A stretch of 64,000 nt of DNA from contig CM029119.1 in assembly GCA_016859345.1 (NCBI GenBank), positions 2,744,109 through 2,808,108 on the forward strand, in the 5' to 3' direction. Shown in pieces: positions 22,371 to 33,749 of this stretch. A program made the position numbers and the translations under genes. The notes beneath the pieces are model-generated. The model ran no database searches. It saw only the letters and a program-made list of their open reading frames with translations, and was not told where the DNA came from. How positions within the stretch are numbered: the stretch's first letter is position 1; every line of letters begins with the position of its first letter. This DNA is from Istiophorus platypterus (taxonomy: Eukaryota; Chordata; Actinopteri; Istiophoriformes; Istiophoridae).

Positions 22371-24139
22371 GTAATATACTTTATGTAATGTACTGTGAGA
22401 ATGGTATAGTCATTGGGTGCACATACAGTACAGCAGATAAACAATCTCAAGTAGCTCAGGTTTTGAATAAATCAGCTTTATGTCAGCATTGCAGTTTGAA
22501 GGCATAGGCTCGTATTCCTGAGCTAAATACAAGAGACAGAAAGTTATCAGGTTATCACTGGACTCTCAAAATGAGCTTGAAAGGTGTATTCAGACTCTAG
22601 TTAAATTTGAGCATTGGACACTAAATATACAGTAGAACCACACCTTCTGCCTGCTGCATGGTCTGAGTATTAGATTAAAATCAATCAATTTGCAGCCCTA
22701 TGGGAATCAGCTACAGAGGGAAGAATTTTTGATATTCTCCATTTTTACCATCAATATAATCAAATGTGTTTCCAGGATGGAGGTCTTGACAGTACAATGT
22801 TTATCTGTAAATCATGCAAACAGTTCATACCCATGCATGAGGAAGGCATTTAAAGCCCTTGTGAAGGAGATGAGGAGGATTTAACAATCTGAATACCTCC
22901 ATTTTCCTTCCCTCTGCTCTGCAACCAAAGCCATCAGCATGTACAGCCAACTGAAGACTGTAGGTAAAAAGTTTCAGCTCTAAAAGCGACCCCAACTGGT
23001 CAAATGCCAGCAGAAAACAGCAGAGCAAAGGCACAATCAATATTGGTGAGACTGGAGTGCACCTCTGATTTTGTTCCACCAACATGGGCATCACTTTTGC
23101 TGAATCAAACCAAATGTCAACTGGTACCATCAACTTATAGTAGGTTGTGGCAGAGGGTCAGTAGGTTATCATGTAATAATGCTATTTGTGGATTGTAGAC
23201 AGGTACAGTAATTGTGCTACATGATGCAAGGAGGTGCATGTCAGTGCATCTTCACTAGATGCGCTTACATTTAATGCCTTTTTAAATAATCAATAATTGA
23301 TTGATGTTCACATTTAGCATCTTTTTAGGAGAATAATGACTGTAAAAAAATTCTTCCAAGGGTTTTGCAGTTTTTTTTAGCCCTCAGTAGCGCCTGCACT
23401 GCCTCCTCTCTTCTCTCATATCGATTATGACAGCTGGACAGTAAGAAGATACTGTTTAGCAATATTTCAGAAGAATCCCTGGCTATTTAGTATCAAGCAA
23501 ACTGTGTTGGGATTATGTGTGCGGTTTATGTAGGCTGGTTTCAGAGCCATCAGTCAAACTCTGTTCTGGAGTTTTGTCTTGGAAGACCTTTACTGGCTGA
23601 ATGGAAGCAAATACCTGCAGCCTGGTTCCTACATCTTGTGGAAAACCCGAAACCAGAAGAATTGAGGCTGTTAAAGTCACATATGTGACTGAGAAATGAC
23701 TTAGAAAAGGACAGGGATTTTTGATGCAATTCTTGACAATCGGGCACTAATAGCTAGGTGGTTGCAACTCTTCACTGTGATAGTAAACAGGCCAAATCAG
23801 TGGGCCAAACTATAATAACTAAATTCCATTTTTCTTTTTCAACACCAACATGCATTTATTTTTCATATCCACATACCTTTGGAAATGTAGTGTATCATAA
23901 AACCTGGAAATATAAAACCATCTGCAGGGCCTTATTGCACTGGAAGAAAGTAAGAAAAGATAAAACTAAAAGGATCTTTTGTACAGCAGAGGCTTAGTAG
24001 GTCTTGATACTTCGGCACCTCCAGCTGGATGATAATTGGAGTGAAGAGACGGTGGCTGGGGTGAATGCAGTCATTCGCAATACTTTGAGCCTTGTTGGTG
24101 CACCATGTTTAATGGATTTGTTTTATAATCCTCTCCACT
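22371..24139. other. Non-coding or unrecognised
   Basis: Includes a minus-strand frame of 102 codons (23133-22825) without a recognisable domain. Nothing else supported. Confidence 0.4.
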
Positions 24140-24565
24140 GTGCTCACTGCAAGGTGTCATGGTCAGAGTCCTTGCAGTTCCCATACTAGACAGCAATACA
24201 GGTGTTCAGGATACCCTCAGCAGTGTCTCAGTAGGATATGATGAGGACAGTTGGAAGAAGACTGACTTTATCCAGTCAGTTCAGAAGTGGAGATGCTACT
24301 GTGAGGTCCCGGAGAGCTCTTATGTGTTCTGCGCTCACAGGGAGTTTGTGCTGCTGTTCTTTTTTACAGGAACTGCACACTATGATCAGTTTGGTCACCA
24401 GGCATTTTTCTGAAGTGGATCATAACCTACTCTATTTTCCTTGTGTTTATGGAAAGACCTTCGACTGAGAAAGTCTAGGACCCAGTTACAGAGGGTGGTG
24501 TTTAGGCTTAGCTGACTCAGTTTCATAATCAGCTGTTGTTGGTGTTCAGCTTCACAGCTAGTTAG
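24140..24565 (-). pseudogene. LINE reverse transcriptase fragment
   Basis: Two pieces of a non-LTR retrotransposon reverse transcriptase on the minus strand. The upstream piece (24545-24455) reads LIMKLSQLSLNTTLCNWVLD followed by FLSRR, the conserved region between the 'SAFNT' and 'G.PQG' polymerase motifs. The downstream piece (24230-24150) reads EGILNTCIAV*YGNCKDSDH, with one stop in the usual V-W-Y-G-N signature. This is the C-terminal region of the same protein type, and the polymerase core between the two has been deleted. Only tatters remain in the 24240-24450 stretch. It is a different family from the L2-like copies at 9.6, 16 and 18 kb. Confidence 0.75.
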
Positions 24566-25639
24566 CATGTCCAGCTAAATGGCCAGGTCCAGGAAGCTGT
24601 ATCCAACAGGACAGAAAGGACTGCAGGTCTGCTGTTTTTTTCTTATTTTTTTGGCCCAGTCCAGGTGCCTCCACAAATATTGTGCTTTCAAGGCCTCTTG
24701 CATTGGTGCTTCCTCTTCTATATCAGTACTCTGCAGAACTTGCAAACGCAGGACTACACTCCACAGCTTGTATGAAGGCACTGGACTTTGGTGGTTTATA
24801 GTCACTCACCCAAAAGCTGACTTTTGTTGCATAAAAGGTGGTGTTTTTAACGAGTTAGTGTGAGGTTGCTGTGGTGTATGTGGTGCCATGGTAACAGTAC
24901 ACTGTGTCGTGTTTTATTATTATAATAATATCACTGTGGAGTTGCTTCTCTGCCCGTCAAATGCCTACAAACTTAAATGGAAATGATAAATCTCTAACAT
25001 ATTGAAAGAGTAAACCAGTGCGAAATACAGGATTATAGATGCATGCAATTATGTTTGTTAAGAGCGGGCAGGTGTGTAATGTCTTCCTGCAGGCTGCCAT
25101 CTTTCTCTTTTTTTAATTCTTTGGATTTATTTGCTACACACAACCCTGGTACTATTCTGGTCACTTTGACTAAGATTGTGCATTGCACTTACACATACAC
25201 TTCCTGCTATTAATTCATCAACTGCTCTTGATGCTGAAAATCCCATTAGTTTCCCAGATGCAAATGTCAACTCAATTTCTTAGACCGTAAATTCTCATAA
25301 TAACAATACATTCTTTTTTGTTTTTCATAAATACTAACAATTTCACACAATCTTTGCTTGGCTGCTTTATTTTAAAAATAACAACAACAACAAAAAAAAC
25401 ATCTGCACATTAAATAAATGTCACAACATATCTCTTTTCATTTGGATGCATTTGTTAAATTGTTTTCCCATTTTAGGGGAAAGGTAAGTGTGAATTCCAT
25501 TTACTTAGTCTTGTGTTTCATCGTACTTTGGAATGAGCGTGAAAAAAGACAGAATCTGATAAAGAAGGTAGAACAGAAACGTGATTAATCTTAATATAAC
25601 AAGTTTTGCATTTAGGATGTGTGCTCTATCATTCTTTTT
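24566..25639. other. Non-coding; unrecognised minus ORF
   Basis: A 76-codon minus frame (24805-24575) containing EEEAPMQEALKAQYLWRHL lies directly upstream of the LINE fragment. It may be part of that element's poorly conserved middle, but I cannot confirm this. The rest is AT-rich. Confidence 0.35.
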
Positions 25640-25805
25640 TGTAGTTGTTTAAAAATGCTAACATGTTAAACTAAGATGGTGAACATGATAAATATTTTAC
25701 TTGCTTCACAACAGCATGTAAGCAAAGTTGCTGTAACCATGTTTGTATGCCAGTATTAGTAATTTAGTCTCACAGAGCCTCTAGCATATTGGACTCTTAT
25801 GGCAT
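25640..25805 (+). repeat. Fish interspersed repeat, copy D
   Basis: Carries 'aatgctaacatgttaaacta', 'agatggtgaacatgataaat' and 'tctcacagagcctctagcat', the middle and end of the repeat family of copies A to C. The central TTAGCATG-rich part is partly lost. Confidence 0.75.
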
Positions 25806-26144
25806 TTGTGCGTAGCTCTTCAACTTGTATGTGGGTTGTTGCAGCAGTTCATGGAAGTGCACAGTGCACCGAAAATTCTAATTTTGTTGAACTTTGTGGG
25901 CCCAGCCAGTTACTACTGGCCACAACTTAAAAAGATGAAAAACTAATTATCCTTTTTGTGTTTCTGAGTTTCCCAAAATGTACAATAAAAAATTACCCTG
26001 AGACCAGTGTCTGAAATCAAGTGAGCTACTGCTGATATATTAGTACTGCAACTAGTGGTGCTGATATAAGCAAAAAAAAAAGAAGAAAAAAGCAGTTCTC
26101 ACATTATCTATTGTATTGATTTATTTTTTGAATTGAAAATGAAA

Positions 26145-26345
26145 AGTGCAATGCCAATTTACAAAAGTACCTTGCTAAAATGTAATGCAGTCCAACACAA
26201 CAGTCTTGCAAGTAATCCTACCTTCATGGAGGTTATAATGTTCAGTTTTCTGACACACTGTTTCAAAGAGCTGTTAAACACTTATTCGTTTGGGAGGTTG
26301 TGTGTGCAGTGTTTCTAATATTATGTCTACCCTCACTGGCATTAA
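26145..26345 (+). repeat. Fish interspersed repeat, second family
   Basis: Contains 'aatgcagtccaacacaacag', 'aatcctaccttcatggaggt', 'tataatgttcagttttctga' and 'gtttctaatattatgtctac', in the order of a repeat often met in fish genomes that normally starts with 'gtcagtttattaggtacacc'. A fragment of that start is at 40190-40290. I know no protein for this family; it is probably a non-autonomous DNA element. Confidence 0.65.
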
Positions 26346-26639
26346 CTGGCAACAGAGTATAGGTAGGGTATTTTTGCCACACTCGTTCAATCAGCTGCAC
26401 AGCTGCCAATAAAGTCAACTAATTTCAACAGTGCTTGACATACCATAGTGAGACTGAAGCTGAAAACCCACTGCCGCCAAAGTGCTGCAGCCCATCTTAT
26501 GTCATGTGTCAAGGGCCAATAGGAATGGCCAATAGGATAGCACATCAACAGGACCAAACTACACACAGAGCAGGAACATAGATCCTGCATCATACTCTAC
26601 TAATAAAATGTCATCCATGTAAAGCTTTTCAACAATCTG

Positions 26640-26828
26640 CAAACATTTGTTTGAAAATCGTGTGTAGATACTTAAGCTTGATTTCTCATCTGAAGAGCAA
26701 ATCCCCAGAGTTATGACTCCCCAGACCATATCTTTTTGGCCATTGTATTTGTAATAACCTGATCGAGGGTCATATAGCTCTTTATTTTTCTCAACCTCAA
26801 CGCACACAAGAGAAAGCATGCTTTTCAA
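26640..26828 (-). pseudogene. MADF-type DNA-binding domain fragment
   Basis: A minus-strand frame reads VEVEKNKELYDPRSGYYKY, then DMVWGVI, then a Ser/Glu-rich stretch. This follows the MADF/Myb-SANT-like layout: an acidic first helix, the hallmark LYD....YK, a W at the start of helix two, and a second W..LR-type helix that here is replaced by YTRFSNK. In fish such domains mostly belong to the second protein of PIF/Harbinger transposons, or to transcription adaptors. The motif residues L, Y, D, Y and W are present, but the domain runs into unrelated sequence after about 60 residues and no DDE transposase was found nearby. Solitary fragment, probably transposon-derived. Confidence 0.55.
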
Positions 26829-29815
26829 TGGTGATGTATTTTGGCCTTCAAGAGTCCTCAGCCCTGCCAGTGGCTCTGTGAAGTTGTACTATACCTCTTT
26901 GAGGTGGGTTTCATGTGCTACGAACTTGAGGACACTCTACCTGAGTGACAGGACAATCTGTAGGGACAAGGTACTACTGTTTCTTTTCTCTCATAATCCT
27001 TTCTAATTTGACTTTATACTACAATGCAAACAACCCATCCCTTGCATGCATGTAATATGCTATGTATTATCTTTGTTGGCTTACAGAATTGTAAAAATCC
27101 TTGCTTTTCTCTCTGACGATGATTATTAAAGTGTCCACCTGATGCACAATTAAATCAGAGTGAGAGAAATGAGTTGAGAAGCTTGTTAGATTTAACTTAA
27201 GATAACACTAAATATAGGACATTTCTATTGCTATTGCAGTGCCTGTTCAAATGTTCTTGCAATCTCATCAGTTTTCAATCATCTAATCATCATCGTCTAA
27301 TTCCCTCATCACAGCTGTGATATTAATAATACACCCAGTTTTTCAGATACCTGTTAAGAAAATACTGGACCACAGATGCACCTAGATAAAACTAATGCTG
27401 TTAAGTTTTTACTGAATCTATTTGAAAGAGGATGTTGATTTTTTTTAATGGTCATTTCAGGAGCTGTAATTTGTGCTGCTGTTGAACTGCTTTTGTGATG
27501 TACTGAGAGATGTTCCTTATATTTTGTCCATCACATTTATATGAATTGTGGTTGAAAAAACATCCTCTCAGCGTAATTGGAATAGAAGCCTATCCGTTCC
27601 TGTCAGACGCTTATAAGATAGATGACTTGGCTGAAACACCTGCTGTGCAGACATACCGTAAGAATCAGCTGAGCCCAGCTGATAAGCTTTGGTCAAATCA
27701 GATAACTCCCCACTGTTTCTAGAAATCCCTTCATCTTTTAAACAACTATTTAAACGGGCTTATAAAAATGTTATGAAACATGTTTTAGCTATTTTGCGAT
27801 CTGAATCATCTGGGAGATACTGGAGCTTGAAATTCCAAAACAAAGATCAACTGTCATGAAGGCCTCTGTAAAAAAAAAAAAAAAAATCCTATTCACACAA
27901 GCACTGTCATGCCCTGTCAACAGTATGCCAAATCAGCATGCAAGGATATAACTGCAACCATAAAGCCATGCTGGCCTGTCAGAAGTCTGGAAAATTATTT
28001 TCAAAATGTTCTGGTAGACCAACAAAAATGGCACATTGATGAAGGGGGGAATCAAATGTTTGGACTGATAGTAAAGTGGAATTATGAGCCTCTTTTCCTA
28101 GATACAGCGATAGAGTAAATATAGTGTATAGAGTAACTGTACATTTATGTGTAAAAATGTAAAAAGTTTTGTTAGCCATGTTAAAACGAGCACTATTTTG
28201 ACTATTGCCCAAGATCGCGTCATGTAAACATAGGAGAAACAAAAGGTACAAACTGAACATCTGAGTTTCTGAACATTGTCACCTTCAAAGACATTTGACA
28301 TTCCAAAAAATACCCATATAAGTGTGAACTAGGCCTTGACATAATTCCTCCACCTGCCTTATTTTTATACAATATGGTATTAAATTACAACATTACAGTG
28401 CATGAGTCTCAACATAACCACAGGCCTCAGTGGAGTTTGGCTGTAGCAACTATGTGATGCTGCACTATCCATTCCTCCCAAGCACTAAAAGAATCCTTGT
28501 TCTTTCTGGAGGTCTGCCAGCCTCTAATTAACAGAGAAACTTCATCAAAATCTGAGGAGAAAATCACAGAGCATCATGTGCAGTTCCTGTGTTCTCATGC
28601 AGAACCAATGAGCATAACACAGCTTAATTAGTGAGCAATGAAGGCTAATATTACTGTACCTGTAGTTTTCTGCACAGATCTTTGAGGTGGTCTCATCTGA
28701 TAACAGTATGCCCCAGTAGCTAATTTTGGATGGTTGGTTGAGGCAGGCTCAAAACAGCCTGAAGCACAGCAGCGACACCGACAGCGACAAGATAGCTGGA
28801 ATCAAAATGATCAGCCATGTGGATCAAATCATTCTTTCTTGGTAAATTGTGCAAAAATCTTTTGTCATCCTACATGTGTTTGGCAACTGCTCCTTTACAT
28901 CTGCTAACACCTCTATGCAACCCCCCCCCCAAAAGGAACTGACATGAAATATGCTGTCAGATGAAACCTGAACATGATTTAGAGTTCTTTTCTTTATCTC
29001 TGTTGTTTACTAAGCAGTTTTCTTCCTCAACACCATGGCAATGAGATTATGTCTTAAGCTTAAGCAGCCACTTTCAAGGACATGGCAGCTTTCTGTTTGG
29101 CAAGCCTGGGGATATACCTTGGATTGAATGAAAGCAACTCCAAAAATTGTCGATGCCAAAATGCCATGATGAATCAGTGGATGTTTAGAGTAGAGTTTAT
29201 TTATCATTTCTCTAAACTCAGGGTAGGGTGGAAGATAAACATCAAAATTCACTTTTACTCCCATTTTGATAAAAAATTTTTTGTACACCACAGTAACTAA
29301 TGTCTCTGCAGATACTGCTGTACCAGTAATTTTTGAGGTAGGTGGGTAAGCTGTGTCCTACCTGTCATAAAAAAATCAACTATTATTATATTATTATCAT
29401 CAGTTATGTTTGTATTAAATGACTGATTTATGGCTTGATCCTGAAAAACATTTTTTATCTACTATGTATCTTCTATTTGTCCCTGTTGTTTTTTATGGCA
29501 AAGACGGAAGCAGGTTTCTCATTCTTAGCCAGCTCAGACCATCACAGGTTGAAATTCAATACATTTCCAGCACAAAATTATATCAGAAGTAGATAATGCT
29601 ATTTCACAAATAACAACCCTTGGTGCAGGTAATGCTTTTTAGGTTTTTTTAAAAAATTTGTATATATTTACTTATTCTGCCTTAAGTTTGGCCTTTCAAG
29701 TTACATTCAGTCTGTCCTGTCGTATTTGGGGTTGTTGTTGGTGTTGTATGCAGATGCTACTCATTACTAAATTTATACTTCCACTTTGTCTATATATTTC
29801 AGATATAAAAGAAAT
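26829..29815. other. Non-coding, nothing recognised
   Basis: AT-rich, with A-runs (27870-27887) and a C-run (28921-28930). A minus frame of 93 codons (29291-29010) has no family I recognise. Confidence 0.45.
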
Positions 29816-29853
29816 GATATCTATCTATCAATCTCTCTATCTAACTATAGATA

Positions 29854-29908
<55 letters not shown>

Positions 29909-29926
29909 AACATATATATATATATA
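29816..29926. repeat. (ATCT)n-(AT)n array
   Basis: Degenerate ATCT units, then a nearly perfect (AT)n of about 24 units (29857-29904), a short break and eight more AT units. Confidence 0.95.
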
Positions 29927-30470
29927 AGCCTGCTGTTCAGGAGCATCTTGTTGTCATCCAGATTATTTTCCACATCTCTGACTGGGGCAACATGTGGGAG
30001 AAAATTTTCCTTTCTCTCCTGCAGAAGACTAGCATGCTTCTTCTTGTTCTCCCAATGACTTCTGTAGCTTAGCCAGGATTCAGCAAGGTCCTCTACATGC
30101 AGTCAGTGTACTGCAGTCACTTGAACGTTCAAAGCAATTTCAATTATATCCTTTGAAAGTTAAGATAAATCCATGTGCTTGTCTTCCAGTAGCATCAGAT
30201 TTTTTTTCTTGATAGGCTACTGTCATCCTCTTTTGGAAGAGGAAGGGTTCCTTTTTGGCAGCTGTTAGTCAGATGTTAAACTTATAACCATTGCATTAGT
30301 TTAACACTCATAAATAGAATTTCTTTCAGATGGCTTGTTGCTCCCTGGGAAACTAATAATGATATTCCAGCTGTCCAGTTAATTTAATCTGTTATTTGGA
30401 GTTCAATTAAATGTTTTTTTAATTGATAATATACATAATAATAGTCAAAATAAAAATGAGACTTTAATAA

Positions 30471-30472
<2 letters not shown>

Positions 30473-30541
<69 letters not shown>
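30473..30541. repeat. (AT)n array
   Basis: About 34 uninterrupted AT units. No gene nearby. Confidence 0.95.
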
Positions 30542-30546
<5 letters not shown>

Positions 30547-31590
30547 AACAATATGTCCAATCTTGAGGCAAATGGCCTACAACAGCAGAGGACCTGGTTC
30601 CAATCCTATCAGTCAATAACAGATATGTTAGGCTGCAAAGGGTGAACCATGACAGTGCACTATGTCAGAAAGCAATAGTCATCTCAAACTGGTTTCATGA
30701 ACATGACAATTTATTCTGTATATTTCAGTGGCCTCCCTTAAAGTCATCATTAGGATGCAGTAGAACAGTAGATTGGCAGTATGAATGTGCAACTGACAAA
30801 TCTGCAAAAATGATAAGAAGCAAATATGTCAAGATGGATAAGATTCTCAGGAAGGAACTTGTGGGTTATTTAACCCTTATATCCAGTATTTAGCTAGTAT
30901 AATCTGTTGTGTCACTCTATCCTTACCATTACTGAAGCCCAGGTCCTCTTGACTGTGACAACACTGGTTGGTTTCTGGAAGATTCTAGGGCAGTTTCTGT
31001 CTCTACAATCTATTCTTGTTTTCAAACAGGCTCAGAACAGAACTAGTCCCCTGGCTATTAAATATGCTAAATGGCCTAAAGCTTGTCATGGAGCTCCAAA
31101 TGGTTTGCAATAAATGCCATGTTAATGTTACAGACTATTAACAGTGAAATAAAAGTCTCAGGAAAAGAGGCTGCAGTTAAAAAATAATTTTATGAATTGG
31201 TTAGATAAATCTGAAACCATCTTTTGCATCACTGACACTCTATTTTTTGCCAATATAAAAATTATTACATACCACAAGTGAACACAATGTCCTGATGACT
31301 TTAGTAATAATTGTCTCATACATAGAAGTGACTTGAGCTGATTCTATTAATTAACTGCACATACTTAGAAGACTTAAACTAACTATTTTGACTCACTCAA
31401 GCATCAATTTCTCATTAATGAGGTTTAAACAAGGAACAGTACCAGCTCAAATTGCTCTTTCATTCCCTTAAGGCTTTCTGCCAGTCTTATTGTTTCCCCT
31501 ACATACATATAGTATTATCACTTAAAGTAAGCCTACTGAGAGCTCTTCCGTGGAGGTTATAATACGCAGGGGAGAGCGTTAGCAGATGGA
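30542..31590. other. Non-coding, nothing recognised
   Basis: No recognised genes or repeats. Confidence 0.5.
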
Positions 31591-31591
31591 T

Positions 31592-31760
31592 TGAGTCAAA
31601 TGACGTGGGAGGGCTTCAAGCATCAGAAATCGATGAGGGAGTGAGTGAGGGAGGGTACTCAGATTCCCCCTATATACCAGTGCTGGTTCGACAGTGTTTT
31701 CCTGTGAGTTTCCCCTGATCAGACACAGATAGGTGACAGGTGCAGTGTAAGGTAGACCTA
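31592..31760 (+). promoter_or_regulatory. Candidate promoter (AP-1, CRE-like, TATA)
   Basis: Within 85 bp there is a consensus AP-1 site TGAGTCA (31592-31598), a CRE-like TGACGTGG (31601-31608) and a TATA element CTATATA (31670-31676). A purine-rich GAGGGAGTGAGTGAGGGAGG tract lies between the CRE and the TATA box. The spacing would place a start site near 31700, and 'cagtgtaagg' near 31743 could be a splice donor. This order is usual for cAMP-responsive TATA promoters. No downstream coding exon was found, and random AT-rich DNA contains many TATA strings, so this is only a candidate. Confidence 0.3.
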
Positions 31761-31769
31761 CAGCCGAGG

Positions 31770-32224
31770 AAACTCAGTACTAAAAGAGTGCTATGTAAAG
31801 AAGTATGGATGCACTCTCCACAAGTTACTGTTCTTTGCAAATAGACTAGTGCACAAACTCTTACTTAGGCAACGGAGGAGTCAAAGTCATATTATGGAGG
31901 ATTTATTGGAGGAGTAAATGCATGCATCCATCAAATAATTCACTTTTGAATCAGTTTCTGCATTTGGTTACATTTTACTCACATAACACAGCACTTTTTC
32001 TATAACCATCTGGTTTGACATCACTGACAGTGGCCCTAGGCTCCTTTATAATGTATGATTTTGGTCTGAGATGAAAGCTGACAGTTGTTTTAGAAAAATG
32101 ATGAAATCTTTGTTGTCAGTCCAAACCAACAGTACAGATATCATTATGGGACATGTCCACTCAGAGTGATGAAGATTTGGAGGTTTAGTGACCCAAGCCG
32201 CCTTAGGTCTTTTTGGTGAGAGGA
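31770..32224. other. Non-coding, nothing recognised
   Basis: No open frames of note. If the candidate promoter is real, this would be the start of its first intron. Confidence 0.4.
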
Positions 32225-32722
32225 ATTTTTCTTTTGTTTTATACTGCTGTAATCATGAGTGTTCTACACTTATCGTATGTTATAAGTGTTTCTCCACTAC
32301 TTTAAATCCAAAACTGTTCCAACAAATAAGAATCTGCTTAACAATTGTGGGCCAACCCCTTCAGAAACTTTATGAATCAGTCTAACATAGATAGATATTA
32401 AGTCGGGCCACCAACATTGTCTCTGACCAGTATCGTTTCCTGAGCAATGAATACAATTTTTTACCATCAAACTGGAGAAACAGGTTTTCAAGATAGAGTA
32501 AGATTACACTGAAGCACTCTTTCTTGCGTGCAGTCTAGCCTAAAATTAAATACGACATTTAAGCCAAGACCAAATCTTCACTTGAGAGACCAGAAAATGT
32601 CTTTTGTGATTGTAATGTTAAGTGTATGTATCTTTGTCTCTTGTCCTAATTTCTGTATTCATTGTGATGTTACAAAAGGAGCTGATGTGATGCAAGAAAA
32701 ATAAATAAAGTATTATCATCAA
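32225..32722 (+). mobile_element. LINE C-terminus and 3' end
   Basis: The C-terminal coding tail and UTR of a non-LTR retrotransposon on the plus strand. Shifting frames read FYTAVIMSVL, then TLIVCYKCF, then IRICLTIVGQPLQKLYE, ATNIVSD, SNEYNFLPSNWR and KHSFL. These follow the order of fish LINE reverse transcriptase C-termini (FY..V.ESVLTF / I...C..I.G / A..I..D / EY..LPSG.R / FK.SF). The element ends with a short UTR and 'aaaataaataaagtattatc', a typical polyadenylation-like tail. At least three frameshifts and two stops make it dead, and the 5' part is absent. Confidence 0.8.
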
Positions 32723-33229
32723 GAAAGCCTGCAGCATAGTTCTGTTATTCAGAAATTCAGAACCAAATTCTCTCAGTGTGGCTGCTGCTACGATCCAGGA
32801 CTACAAACAAACAAGCTAGAATATGACATGCGATGATGCAGTGCACAGAGGCTGACATTTCATAAGCACCATTTTTGAACACACAAATCAAAATGACAGA
32901 GGCAAAACAAAACAAAACAAAAAAAGAGTGTTGCAGATGGATGATGACGTGATGCTGCTGTCATACACGTTTTTGTATTTACATCACATCATAACGATTC
33001 AACATGCATTCACCACACAATCTGACGGTGTCAAATTGATATTGTACAGTGTGACACAGACTAATTTGATTGTTCTTACTGTACAGTCTGAAGGCACCTT
33101 TACTCCATGAGGATGCTTCAGCTCATGCTCATCACCGCTTGCAAAATTACAGGCTGTGTTCTGTCACTACTGGCGTCCAAATATAAAGAGTATACAGCAA
33201 ATACAGGCCTTGGGCCAATAAAATCCATT

Positions 33230-33420
33230 TTGACCCTTCACATGCTGCCTGTGAGCTAATGCAGTTTCTTCCTTCTGGGAAACATTATCGATTGTGACCA
33301 GCAAAGCTACATGATTCAAAAACCGTTTCTTAGTGACAGCAATAAGAATTTTAAAGGGAACTCCCAACATTTAAGCCTTACAGGCCACAACAGATTACCC
33401 TTGGCGTCAGCTCTATGAAT
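33230..33420 (+). mobile_element. Second LINE C-terminus fragment
   Basis: On the plus strand 33255-33355 reads QFLPSGKHYRL, a stop, then AKLHDSK and, after a frame change, FKNRFLVTAIRIL. This is the same C-terminal signature as in 32395-32520 (LPSG.RYR .. CK..RFK.SF.P.AIR.LN), but from a different copy. About 60 bp of plausible UTR follow. It is only 0.5 kb from the previous element in the same orientation, so two insertions or one rearranged element are possible. Confidence 0.7.
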
Positions 33421-33559
33421 GGGATATAAAAAATACTTTATATGTCTTTTAAAGTTTTATAAGATTTGAAAAAAAATCCTTTCACTCGTAGGCTGCTATT
33501 GTTGTTTACATTGCTGTAGTCCAGGTAGTGATGCCAAATGGTTGCACCAGTCTTGTTTC

Positions 33560-33745
33560 CATTCCCTTGACCTCACAGTCTTTTCAATTTGAACCCAAGC
33601 ACAATGTAAGTGAGGAGAACACTGAAGATACAAGTCAAGTTTCACACCAAAATGAAGATGATCAGAGAAGTGAGGAGGTAAGAGGGGTGCAATATCAGTG
33701 GTGTCTGTGCAGCAGCTGTTTGTCCATGCCAGGTGGGGGGGTGTG
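33560..33745 (+). pseudogene. P2X7-C-terminus-like cysteine domain, start only
   Basis: A plus-strand frame reads FQFEPKH, an acidic Glu/Asp/Ser-rich linker, then RGVQYQWCLCSSCLSMP. The WC-x-C-x2-C-x3-P pattern after an acidic linker matches the beginning of the intracellular cysteine-rich ('ballast') domain known from the C-terminus of P2X7 receptors. In fish and many invertebrates that domain is also found in many stand-alone or transposon-associated proteins. A possible splice acceptor (cttgacctcacag) precedes FQFEP. The rest of the domain is not found downstream: a GGGGTG slip and a stop end the frame at 33747. It faces the Kolobok-like remnant at 36240-37350. The identification rests on one motif. 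Confidence 0.45.
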
Positions 33746-33749
33746 GTAA

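Noticed and set aside
31789..31810. Segment resembling the mature miR-1 sequence (TGCTATGTAAAGAAGTATGG)
   Set aside because: The required partner arm is missing at the usual distance upstream; the weak downstream pairing has large bulges. Chance similarity is likely.
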